DNA of 64,000 nt from Candidatus Saccharibacteria bacterium UBA1050 (GTDB lineage Bacteria > Patescibacteriota > Saccharimonadia > Saccharimonadales > Saccharimonadaceae), in NCBI GenBank assembly GCA_002316545.1, contig DCDR01000001.1, positions 727,995 through 791,994 of the forward strand, in the 5' to 3' direction. The notes under the pieces are model-generated. The model saw only the letters and a program-made list of their open reading frames with translations. It was not told where the DNA came from and made no database searches. Of this stretch, positions 56,250 to 64,000 are shown piece after piece. The position numbers and the translations under genes were made by a program. The stretch's first letter is position 1. Every line of letters begins with the position of its first letter.

Positions 56250-57602
56250 TATGTGGAGTTTTTTTGGTTTCTTTTTTGTTTTTGGCCTCTGCACAATTTT
56301 TTTATTCAGAGACTACCCCTATAGTATTCCTTCAAAGCGCTTGTGTCAATAACTTTTTAGGTAATTTTTGCGTAAAAAATACCACGTCATTTAGAGAATA
56401 TTTTATACGCTACATATAGTGTGTCGTTGTTCAACATGACAGCACTTACACACAAATTGTTTGAGTGTTTCACAGAACTATTTTTGGTATTATGCTCAGC
56501 CACCGTTGGTCAAATACTTCCGTGATTATGAATAAGTAAATAATGTCATTATGTGAAGGCAAGTCTGCAAAGAAGCAACGAAGCTGCTAGCCGTGAAAGT
56601 AGGATTAGTATTATGCATGAGGGCTCGATAAAATCGTATCACATGCTATCTCAAGTACATTTACAACAAGACAGACGTTATGATCCACGTGTAGTTTGAT
56701 TCGACGAATACGCGCTTTCCTGCATTCATTCACGTACTACGTAGAATAATAATTGCGTGGCGTAAAAAAGTGGACGACGAAGCTCACTCAGCGACATACG
56801 AACATTCGGCTAAAATCGAGTCGGCATCGTTGAAATATTTTGAGCAAGATTTGCTCGTGGGAATGCTAGCAGTGAGCTGCTGTAGCATGTACGCAATTTG
56901 CTGATTCGTCCAAGACAAATCACACTAGGACAGGGTACACAAAACGGGATTGGTGAGGATATTCTACTTAGAATGTATTATGTTATATTAAATACAACGT
57001 TTATTTATTTCGAAATGACTTTTAAAACAGATTACCAAAACGTTGTTATTCTTACATGTGTAAAATACATCAATAATATTGACAACGTGCATTGCTTATG
57101 CTAACCTTTAGATAAGCTTTTACAAAAAACAAAAAAAGCACAAAAAACATTAACAATTTACTCACTACGTTTGCGCTCTGAGCGCGGGTGACGGATAGTT
57201 GGTAGCGCCAATAATCGCACCTGAAGACCATGGGTCGGACATCTTGTTCGCTCCACGCACCTTTTCTTCTGTGATTAATCATTGACGTTGCCGATGCTCC
57301 GCCACGCATCATTTTGCAAACGGAAGCGCCCATGGGGTAGTACCTGAAAGATAGTCGAAAGATTGTACTTCATGAGGAAACCCATATGGAAGTGATATGC
57401 TTCAGCATTGCTGGAGCGGTCAGTTGCCTCGAGCAGCTGGTTGTCAACGACACACGCGTTTATATATTTTTTAGAACGGACAGTGCTTGTCTTGACGGGG
57501 GTTCGGTCAAAGCATCGACACCGACGGGTGAGATGTTTCGACCGGATTCCAGGCCAGTTGCTCAGGCTCTCTTAAATGTTTTGAAGGTGGTATAGTAAAG
57601 CT
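56250..57602. other. Gene-poor stretch of about 1.35 kb
   Basis: No frame on either strand has both a believable start and a recognisable product. A plus frame from about 56700 to 56903 is open without a start codon and reads partly like protein (VDDEAHSATYEHSAKIES). Homopolymer runs lie at 56256-56310 and 57118-57150. It may hold decayed genes or a long unannotated RNA. TATAGT at 57591-57596 is the promoter of the next gene. Confidence 0.6.
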
Positions 57603-57989
57603 ATGGTAGGGAGGATTGTTGGAGGCAGCTCGATAGCAGCACTTATAGTGCTATTCATCTTGCTTCAAGCTACTACACCTTCCCAAGTTGGACCCCTAGG
57701 ACTTCTAGCGGTCTTTTTTTTGCTATATGTAGTACTGGTGGGTGTAGCAACACTAGTTTTATTGTGGGGTAGCAAGGCATTAGCGGTAGCAGCTAGACCA
57801 TTTACTAGTAAACGACCAGTTAAGCCTGTCGCGTTGCAGAAATCTTACTACTACGCGTCTGTGCTTGCTCTTGCTCCCGTAATGATACTTGCTATGAAAT
57901 CTATTGGTTCACTAGGTGTATACCAACTCGTTCTCGTAGGTATATTTTTACTAATTGGATTGCTCTACGTCGCAAAGCGAATGAACTAG
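57603..57989 (+). CDS. Membrane protein of unknown function
   Basis: A 128-residue protein with four predicted membrane helices (about 6-22, 30-55, 80-98, 102-122) and a basic loop (RPFTSKRPVKP). The ATG is six bases from TATAGT and no ribosome site is visible, so the message is probably leaderless. No family is recognised. It precedes the acidic protein and the HerA-like ATPase and may work with them. Confidence 0.65.
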   Translation: MVGRIVGGSSIAALIVLFILLQATTPSQVGPLGLLAVFFLLYVVLVGVATLVLLWGSKALAVAARPFTSKRPVKPVALQKSYYYASVLALAPVMILAMKSIGSLGVYQLVLVGIFLLIGLLYVAKRMN

Positions 57990-58025
57990 CGCTTGACCCT
58001 GCGGCTCTATGCTATAATTACAGAT

Positions 58026-58430
58026 ATGGAACCCAAGATGAATAGTCCTGAGTACGCACCACAGCCTCAAGGGGAGGGTGAAGTCGATCAGTCAATCGAG
58101 CGAGTCGAGCTACCTCAGCACTCACCCGAAAAAGCACCAGAACGACAAGGCGAGCAACATCATGCGACAACATCGGCAACACCAGTGCCAATAAGCTTGC
58201 CAACGCCAGTCTTAAACGACGATTCATCTGATGATTCTATCCAGTCAACGAACGACCCAAATCCTTTAACAGCGGCCGACGATGACCTGATAGAAAAAGA
58301 ATGGGTTGATAAGGCAAAAAAAATCGTGGAGGAAACACGAGACGACCCACACAGACGTGAACAAGAGGTCGGCAAGTTACAAGCGGACTATTTGCGCAAA
58401 CGGTACGGAAAAGAACTAGGCTCAGCTTAG
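58026..58430 (+). CDS. Acidic, disordered protein upstream of the HerA-like ATPase
   Basis: A 134-residue protein. The first 85 residues are Pro-, Glu- and Gln-rich and probably disordered; the last 45 form a charged helix (EKEWVDKAKKIVEETRDD...VGKLQADYLRKRYGKEL). The ATG at 58026 is seven bases from TATAAT (58013-58018), so it is probably leaderless. It ends 18 bases before the ATPase gene, suggesting a shared role. Confidence 0.7.
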   Translation: MEPKMNSPEYAPQPQGEGEVDQSIERVELPQHSPEKAPERQGEQHHATTSATPVPISLPTPVLNDDSSDDSIQSTNDPNPLTAADDDLIEKEWVDKAKKIVEETRDDPHRREQEVGKLQADYLRKRYGKELGSA

Positions 58431-58448
58431 AACGGGAGATAAGAGGGG

Positions 58449-61262
58449 GTGTTGGAAGCATTGGTCGCAGTGGCTGGAATTACGGTGGTGGCAGTAGCTG
58501 CTGGTCTTTTTGTATTTAGCCAATACCAACGAACTTTGCGAGAGGCCAAAAACTATGAACGTGGGCTAAAAATGGTTCCTATGTTGATTCATTTGCCTCC
58601 TTCAAGTGATGATTTAGAAACTGGGGGCAGGGATGAACGGGATGTCACCGAGGAGCTTCTGAGCCAAGCACAGGTAATGTACAACATTATCGCGAGTACA
58701 GCGACAAAGGGCTTCAAAAGTAAGGTATATGGCCAGCGACACATATCATTTGAGCTCGTTGCTCGTGACGGGCTGGTGCATTATTACGCAGTTGTTCCGG
58801 TAGTACTTGTGGACGTGCTGCGACAAGCGGTAGCGGCAGCGTACCCATCTGCAAGGCTTGAAGAGGTTGAAGAGCACACTGTGTTCAGCAAAGTGGGCAA
58901 AATCAGCGGCACGATAGGCGGTGAGTTCACTCTAAAGAAAAACTTTATATATCCAATATCAACCTATCAAGAGGCCAAACGAGATGCTTCACGCGCACTG
59001 TTGAACGCACTATCAAGTGCCTCTCGCGAGGACGGTATAGGGGTACAGATATTACTTCGACCTGCTCGTGAAAGTTGGACGAAAAAATCTGTCGCTGAAG
59101 CCGACAAAATAACGAAAGATAAGGGCAAGAAGGGCGGACTTGCAGGTTTCGTTGCTCCAAGTGGGCTTATGGGAGCACTTTGGAAACCGCCAGAGTCAAG
59201 CGATGAAACTGAAAAACCAGAAGACAAGCAGCTGACTTCACTTGAACGTGCCAAGATAGAAGCTATCGAAGAAAAAACGCGCTACCCTGGCTACGAAACT
59301 TTGATTCGTGTCGTCGTATCATCAAATACTGCCGCACAATCACAAGTGCTACTAAAAAACGTGATCGCAGCCTTTGCTTTATTTGACTCTCCGAGCTACA
59401 ACGGCTTCAAGTTTAATGTATCTCGCAATATTGAAGAGCTTGTGACCGCCTATATTTTTCGATTTTTCCCTCAGTCACTCAAACACAACATTCTAAACAC
59501 CGTTGAACTTGCTACGCTGTTCCACCTGCCAGACCAAAAGAATATCCCCACCTCCCAGGTTCAACGCCAGATGAGTAAGCAGGTCGACGGCCCTACACAA
59601 TTAATGGACGAAGGTTTCTTACTCGGCTACAACGAATTTAGGGGCACGAAGAAACCGATTCGTTTAAGCACGAATGATCGCAGGCGACACACGTACATCA
59701 TTGGACAAACTGGAACAGGTAAGTCTGTACTGCTTGAAAATCTGGCCTATCAGGACATGATGGACGGGAAGGGCTTTGCATTTGTCGATCCGCATGGTGA
59801 TTCAGTTGAGGCGCTGCTGGGTAAGGTGCCCAAAGAACGAGTCGAAGATATTATTTACTTTAATCCCGGAGACATGGCGAACCCAGTTGGGTTAAATATG
59901 TTCGAATTTGATCACCCGGATCAGAAAGACTTTCTGGTACAAGAGGCTATAAACATGCTCTACGGCCTGTACGACCCAGGGCACACCGGCATCGTTGGTC
60001 CACGCCTCGAGCATATCTTTAGGAACTGTGCGCTTCTATTAATGAGCGATCCTGCTGGGGGCACTTTCGTCGACATACCGAAACTACTTATCGATCAAGA
60101 CTACATGAAGAGTAAACTCAAATATGTCACCGATCAAAGCGTGCTCGACTTTTGGACAAAAGAATTTCCAGCCTCACAACGCTCAAACGAGGCCGGAGAG
60201 GTTATTAGCTGGGTAGTCTCGAAATTTGGGCCCTTTATCTCCAATGATGCTATGAGAAACATCATTGGCCAAACGGCCAGTGGCTTTAACCTACGCGACA
60301 TAATGGACAACAAGAAGATTCTGCTCGTGAACCTCTCAAAGGGTAAAATGGGTGAGCTTAACTCGAAACTGATGGGTATGATATTTGTGATGAAGTTTCA
60401 GGCGGCAGCAATGGGTCGAGCGAATGTTCCTGAATCCGAGCGAGTAGACTTTAGCCTCTACGTTGATGAGTTCCAGAACTTCGCTACGGATAGCTTCGAA
60501 TCTATTTTGAGCGAAGCAAGAAAATATCGACTGAATCTGATTCTTGGTAATCAGTTCATGACACAACTTACCGATAAAGTGCGTGAAGCAATCATCGGTA
60601 ACGTTGGTACGGTAATTTCGGGAAGAATAGGTATCACAGACGCCGAGATTTTGGTGAAGAAGTTTCAGCCCACATTCGATGTAGAAGATTTAACCAAGAT
60701 GCCAAACTACCAGTCAATTACGAGCGTGATGATAAACAACGTGCCTTCAGCGCCGTTTAGCATGTCTTTCATACCTCCAATGGGACAAAGCAATACACAG
60801 CTCAGCGACGCGCTTAAACGCCTCTCTGCGGCAAAATACGGCAAGCCTCGCGCTAGCGTTGAGAAAGAGATATTCGACCGTCTTGGCGCCGCAGAAAAGG
60901 CTAAGAAACAGCGTCTTGAGGAAATGCGCAAACTACAGCAAAATCCAGTAGGTCCTAGCGTGACGGGTTCAACGCCTAGTGCTGCAAAAACGGGTTCGTC
61001 ATTCCTCGATGATTGGCTTTCAAAGCGTCAGCAGCTGGGCAAAACCAACTCGCCAGCTACCGCCGCCGGAAAACCAACAACCGTACCCGCTGCAGGAAAC
61101 GCACCCGTGCTTGGTAAAGTTCCTCAACAAGAAATACCTCAAGCCGCTAAGCCTGTGACACCAGAGGATAGCTCTACTGACGAATCAGCCAATTTAGAGA
61201 AACTACATCTACGCGGTGATGAAAATAACGCACACTCTGAAATCTCAATCAAACTACACTAA
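58449..61262 (+). CDS. Membrane-anchored HerA/VirB4-like ATPase
   Basis: A 937-residue protein starting at GTG behind AGAGGGGG. One N-terminal helix (about 5-22), a 380-residue domain of unknown fold, then a HerA/TraD-like motor: Walker A GQTGTGKS near 418-425, FAFVDPHGDS, LYVDEFQNFATDSF (Walker B) and ILGNQFMTQL. The last 130 residues are Pro-, Ala- and Ser-rich and disordered. Such proteins pump DNA or protein through membranes in type IV secretion; no other secretion component is nearby. It is common in Patescibacteria. Confidence 0.85.
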   Translation: MLEALVAVAGITVVAVAAGLFVFSQYQRTLREAKNYERGLKMVPMLIHLPPSSDDLETGGRDERDVTEELLSQAQVMYNIIASTATKGFKSKVYGQRHISFELVARDGLVHYYAVVPVVLVDVLRQAVAAAYPSARLEEVEEHTVFSKVGKISGTIGGEFTLKKNFIYPISTYQEAKRDASRALLNALSSASREDGIGVQILLRPARESWTKKSVAEADKITKDKGKKGGLAGFVAPSGLMGALWKPPESSDETEKPEDKQLTSLERAKIEAIEEKTRYPGYETLIRVVVSSNTAAQSQVLLKNVIAAFALFDSPSYNGFKFNVSRNIEELVTAYIFRFFPQSLKHNILNTVELATLFHLPDQKNIPTSQVQRQMSKQVDGPTQLMDEGFLLGYNEFRGTKKPIRLSTNDRRRHTYIIGQTGTGKSVLLENLAYQDMMDGKGFAFVDPHGDSVEALLGKVPKERVEDIIYFNPGDMANPVGLNMFEFDHPDQKDFLVQEAINMLYGLYDPGHTGIVGPRLEHIFRNCALLLMSDPAGGTFVDIPKLLIDQDYMKSKLKYVTDQSVLDFWTKEFPASQRSNEAGEVISWVVSKFGPFISNDAMRNIIGQTASGFNLRDIMDNKKILLVNLSKGKMGELNSKLMGMIFVMKFQAAAMGRANVPESERVDFSLYVDEFQNFATDSFESILSEARKYRLNLILGNQFMTQLTDKVREAIIGNVGTVISGRIGITDAEILVKKFQPTFDVEDLTKMPNYQSITSVMINNVPSAPFSMSFIPPMGQSNTQLSDALKRLSAAKYGKPRASVEKEIFDRLGAAEKAKKQRLEEMRKLQQNPVGPSVTGSTPSAAKTGSSFLDDWLSKRQQLGKTNSPATAAGKPTTVPAAGNAPVLGKVPQQEIPQAAKPVTPEDSSTDESANLEKLHLRGDENNAHSEISIKLH

Positions 61263-61276
61263 AACGAACTAACGAA

Positions 61277-61867
61277 CTACTGTAGCTGGCCAGGTTTTTT
61301 GCCAGTTATCATAAGGCGAAGGTAGTCGAAGAGGTTACCAACGAGCCAGCCTACGATAAATGCTGCGATGGTCTCAGTACCCGAGAGAGGATAGCCATTA
61401 CGACGAGCTAGCAGGTAGATGGCTAGAGTAAACAAGAAAGCACTCAAAGACCCAGCAAGGACTGCGTTGGGCCTTGCTACGGTGGCACCTACTACGTCGC
61501 TAGTTCGTTCAACGGCCTTGTTGTGTATGACCTTCGAAAAAGCTTTACTAGGTGCCGACATGTGTTTTTGCGCATCGTTAAGGGTTAGCTTAAAGTTTGC
61601 TTCAAGGTTTGATTTGCTTCGAGGTAATGGTTTTGGTTTTCGCTTTTCAGCGGGAGAAGCTTCGGCCTTTTCTTGTTTTTCAGCATGACGCTCGGCTGAG
61701 GCTCGCGCTTCATTCTCTAGCTGCTCTTTGCTAATGCTTGCTTCTGTCTCAGCACGCTGTTCTAGCTTTTCGTTGAGCCGATCGTGTTCTTCAGCTGCGA
61801 CTTTTTCGAGCTCAGCGTTGTTAGATTCAACTTCGTGTGCTTGTTGTAGTTTTTCTTTATTACTCAT
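61277..61867 (-). CDS. Coiled-coil membrane protein of unknown function
   Basis: A 196-residue protein. The first 85 residues form a highly charged coiled coil (Glu/Ala/Lys-rich). A linker of basic residues follows, then two membrane helices (about 130-150 and 160-182), and a short basic end. It begins nine bases after the LPQTG protein gene and shares its operon. The coiled coil would lie in the cytoplasm. Confidence 0.7.
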   Translation of the reverse strand: MSNKEKLQQAHEVESNNAELEKVAAEEHDRLNEKLEQRAETEASISKEQLENEARASAERHAEKQEKAEASPAEKRKPKPLPRSKSNLEANFKLTLNDAQKHMSAPSKAFSKVIHNKAVERTSDVVGATVARPNAVLAGSLSAFLFTLAIYLLARRNGYPLSGTETIAAFIVGWLVGNLFDYLRLMITGKKPGQLQ

Positions 61868-61876
61868 AGTATTTAC

Positions 61877-63718
61877 CTAAATTGCCCCCGTATTTAAGTC
61901 GTGACGAATAAGCCGTATTTCTTTGCCCATTTGACGTGAACGTGCGTAGAAGTATACAACTACGGCGAAGAGAACGGCTGCGAACATCATGTTCTCTCGT
62001 GGACCTGTTTGAGGCAGTTCTGATACAACTTGTTCAACCACCACTTTTTCGCTAGGACAGGTAACCCGTACATCGATGCTGTTGCCAAAGGTATTTGTCA
62101 TTACACAGTCGAACGAAGCCTCGTTGCTCGTTCCTGTATTGGTAGCAGGAATAGCGCTGAGCAGTTGAATTGCCAAGGTTCGAGATTGTTTTTCACCTGG
62201 TTTAAGATTGAAAGGGGCCCAAGATAACATCTTTGTTGATTGGTCGAAGCTTCCGCCTCCCATATCGATCAGGGTGGCGTATTCAAGTACATCTTCAAGG
62301 GACTCTTTTAGCGTGATTGGGGCACTGGTACCTCCATTGTTTTCAACCGAGATAGTATAGCTAATCTTATCGCTCGCACGAGCTACGACACTACTTGCGC
62401 TCACATTTCCTTGCGTCATATTTATAGCTGATTTAGTGCTTACAACATCTGCTTCACATTGCTCGTCGTCAATCCACAGCTCTGGGTTATCAGGGCAAGG
62501 CTGGCAGCGGGGGTCGTCGACCGGCAACTGAGGGTTATAGGCACACACCTCAGGCTTCACAATGGTGAATTGAGTCTGGCAATCACTACTTGTCTTTTTT
62601 CCTTCGCTTGTGTGGACGGTGAGTATCACAGAGTAGGTGCCCGCTTTAGTGACCGTGAAACTATCAGCGGTGACATCCTCTTTATGAGATGTCACGACTA
62701 CACGCTTAACTTGCTTACCGTCACTATTCTTCACCACAAAGACATACTTAGAAATAGTCGCTTTGTTTACTGCCCGTGCTGAGCCGCTGAGGGTAACAAT
62801 GGTTCTGTCTGCTATAACTGCACTCGCCTGTGTACAGTAGGCGGCTGGCTCTTTCGCGACTACGAATGAATCCTGACAATCTTTACCAGATTTCTCGCCT
62901 TCAGAGGTGTGAACGGTCACTTTTGCATGATATGCACCAGGAGTGGCTTGCTTGTATACAAATGAGTGTTTCTCTGCAGTTGAAGGGAAGCTTTGGGTGA
63001 ATATAACTTTCTTTGAGCTGTCCTTTACTACATATTCATATTTGCGGATTTTTGCGCCGTCTTTCGTGTTCGCGAAGGAGTTCATGCGGAAGCGATCTGG
63101 CGCAATTCGCTCAACAGTAAGCCTCTGGCAAACTGCCTCTGGGTTTTTAACCACCGGCGGGTGAGCGGTAATCAGGTTTCCACAATCTTTCTTTATCGCA
63201 AACCAACCTAACTCCTTTGAATGACCCGCAAACACTTCATGTCTATCGCCACCTTCTTGGGTAAGCCGCATTGGTCGATAGAAAACGGTACCCTCGGTGC
63301 CGTTTGCTTTATCGTAACTGTAGCTACGTTGACCCTGAGCATAACTATAAAGACTAGTCATAGACCAGTTATATCGGCTCGCCTCACCTATAACTGTGAG
63401 CTTGGTATCAGCAATTTCTGCTCTGGTAATACCAAGTGACTTGTAGATATCTTTAATATTGTTTGAGTTACGGTCATAATAATTAAGGAAATCAGCAGGG
63501 CTTGAAACACCTCCACGCACAAAATCGGCTGAGCTCGCCGCATTTGCTGCTTCTGGTGGTGAGATCACTGCCAAAGACTGTACAGTAAGAGCAAGCGCCG
63601 TGAACACGAGCCCTATACGACGAGTCGTCTCCTCGCGCTTTAGTCGACGCGCATAGAAGCCAAGCTGGCCAACAAGGGCAGGGCTATAGCTGAGATTTGA
63701 TACTAACTTCCGAAACAT
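61877..63718 (-). CDS. LPQTG-type surface protein with PKD-like and DUF11-like domains
   Basis: A 613-residue protein with a long N-terminal signal (about 60 residues; hydrophobic core about 34-55). An N-terminal domain of about 160 residues follows, then two PKD-like repeats that each end in VHTSEGxKS.DC, a Pro/Asp/Cys-rich spacer, and a DUF11-like beta domain (about 440-560). The C-terminus has LPQTG (from about residue 568), a membrane helix and a basic tail that is longer than usual. It should be a sortase substrate. GC content and codons match the chromosome, unlike the surface protein at 6276-8429. Confidence 0.85.
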   Translation of the reverse strand: MFRKLVSNLSYSPALVGQLGFYARRLKREETTRRIGLVFTALALTVQSLAVISPPEAANAASSADFVRGGVSSPADFLNYYDRNSNNIKDIYKSLGITRAEIADTKLTVIGEASRYNWSMTSLYSYAQGQRSYSYDKANGTEGTVFYRPMRLTQEGGDRHEVFAGHSKELGWFAIKKDCGNLITAHPPVVKNPEAVCQRLTVERIAPDRFRMNSFANTKDGAKIRKYEYVVKDSSKKVIFTQSFPSTAEKHSFVYKQATPGAYHAKVTVHTSEGEKSGKDCQDSFVVAKEPAAYCTQASAVIADRTIVTLSGSARAVNKATISKYVFVVKNSDGKQVKRVVVTSHKEDVTADSFTVTKAGTYSVILTVHTSEGKKTSSDCQTQFTIVKPEVCAYNPQLPVDDPRCQPCPDNPELWIDDEQCEADVVSTKSAINMTQGNVSASSVVARASDKISYTISVENNGGTSAPITLKESLEDVLEYATLIDMGGGSFDQSTKMLSWAPFNLKPGEKQSRTLAIQLLSAIPATNTGTSNEASFDCVMTNTFGNSIDVRVTCPSEKVVVEQVVSELPQTGPRENMMFAAVLFAVVVYFYARSRQMGKEIRLIRHDLNTGAI

Positions 63719-63828
63719 CGCATTAGGTACCTTTTTTGTTTAAAATTGTTTAGTTTTGTTTTTATTTTTGTGCGATTTTATCCTTTTGTACTTTAGATTA
63801 GCATAAGTATTGTGTTCAATGCAAGAAC

Positions 63829-63857
63829 TTGAGTGAATACAAATAGTTCGATATAAT
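63829..63857 (+). promoter_or_regulatory. Promoter of gyrB
   Basis: TTGAGT at 63829-63834, a 17-base spacer, and TATAAT at 63852-63857. Confidence 0.75.
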
Positions 63858-63902
63858 AAATGCAGTGTAAATAGCTAGACAGTCTGAAATAGTGAGGGAA
63901 TA

Positions 63903-64000
63903 ATGTCTAAACAAAAAGCTGACGGCTCGTATGACGGGTCACAGATTCAAGTATTAGAGGGTCTTGAACCTGTACGTAAACGTCCGGGTATGTATATAGG
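63903..64000 (+). CDS. gyrB: DNA gyrase subunit B (5' end only)
   Basis: The first 32 codons are visible before the window ends. The segment [19 protein letters not shown] is the diagnostic start of GyrB/ParE, lining the ATP-binding GHKL domain. GTGAGGGA is the ribosome site. GyrB and ParE cannot be told apart from this fragment; GyrB is the usual choice. It is transcribed divergently from the LPQTG surface protein. Confidence 0.85.
   Translation, partial: MSKQKADGSYDGSQIQVLEGLEPVRKRPGMYI

Noticed and set aside
57070..57595. Small open frames on both strands in the gene-poor stretch (57070-57333 minus, 57386-57595 plus)
   Set aside because: No ribosome site or -10 box at the right distance, odd composition, and no recognisable fold.
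1..64000. UGA as a sense codon (SR1/Gracilibacteria code)
   Set aside because: TGA ends several genes exactly at overlaps with the next ATG (for example pilM/pilN), and family lengths are normal with TGA as stop.
1..64000. CRISPR arrays or cas genes
   Set aside because: No regularly spaced repeats and no Cas motifs were seen.

Overview
The window looks like chromosome of a Candidatus Saccharibacteria (TM7)/Patescibacteria organism. The evidence is indirect: compact operons, a complete type IV pilus locus built on the diderm-type PilMNO plan but with LPXTG-type surface proteins, many promoters whose -10 box ends only 6-10 bases before an ATG, and the combination NrdR, ComM, EF-P, thrS and tmRNA in a small-genome layout. 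TGA acts as a normal stop, so this is not a UGA-glycine lineage. The taxon is an inference from gene content; no 16S gene is present.

Layout. 1-5.4 kb: rpsF-ssb-rpsR, a small membrane protein, efp, a beta-lactamase-fold surface protein and tlyA, which carries an in-frame palindromic insertion. 5.4-10.6 kb: four strikingly GC-rich single-gene cassettes (three secreted or surface proteins and a sortase). Each has an AT-rich local promoter of consensus form with a 17-base spacer, and most have a terminator; two have elaborately folded leaders. They look like genes acquired from a high-GC, probably actinobacterial, source and wired to native promoters. 10.6-22.4 kb: ychF, then an integrated element that starts at the ychF start codon. 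It has a large serine recombinase, a catalytically altered resolvase-like partner, a RepA-like ATPase, two orphan proteins, a riboswitch-like RNA, a pilin-domain membrane protein, a run of small membrane proteins, a GIY-YIG protein and a DUF5677-like protein. 22.6-37.2 kb: a TPR protein, a large secreted protein and the pilus operon pilM-N-O-x-B-T-C, major pilin, pilD and four minor pilin-like genes. 37.2-45 kb: xer recombinase, uppP, ndk, tRNAs, a membrane PH protein, a foldase, sod, a glycosyltransferase, nrdR and a 36-residue leaderless gene. 45-56 kb: T-box-controlled thrS, a housekeeping operon ending in miaA, rpmB, an M50 protease, a Nudix-RNase HI fusion, rnpB, infC-rpmI-rplT (infC starting at ATC), comM and ssrA. 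56.2-57.6 kb is a gene-poor stretch. 57.6-64 kb: membrane proteins, a HerA/VirB4-like ATPase, an LPQTG surface protein and the start of gyrB.

How it fits together. The pilus genes, the large secreted protein beside them, the LPXTG-type surface proteins, the sortase and the GC-rich secreted proteins together describe an elaborate cell surface, as expected for an episymbiont that attaches to another bacterium. The mobile element carries a protein whose outer domain copies the N-terminal part of the mature major pilin. The strongest candidates for something undescribed are the structured RNA at about 16.04-16.19 kb with mutually exclusive pairings, the GC-rich cassettes with their folded leaders, the palindrome inside tlyA, the duplicated 72-base transcribed element, and the pilin-like fusion on the element.
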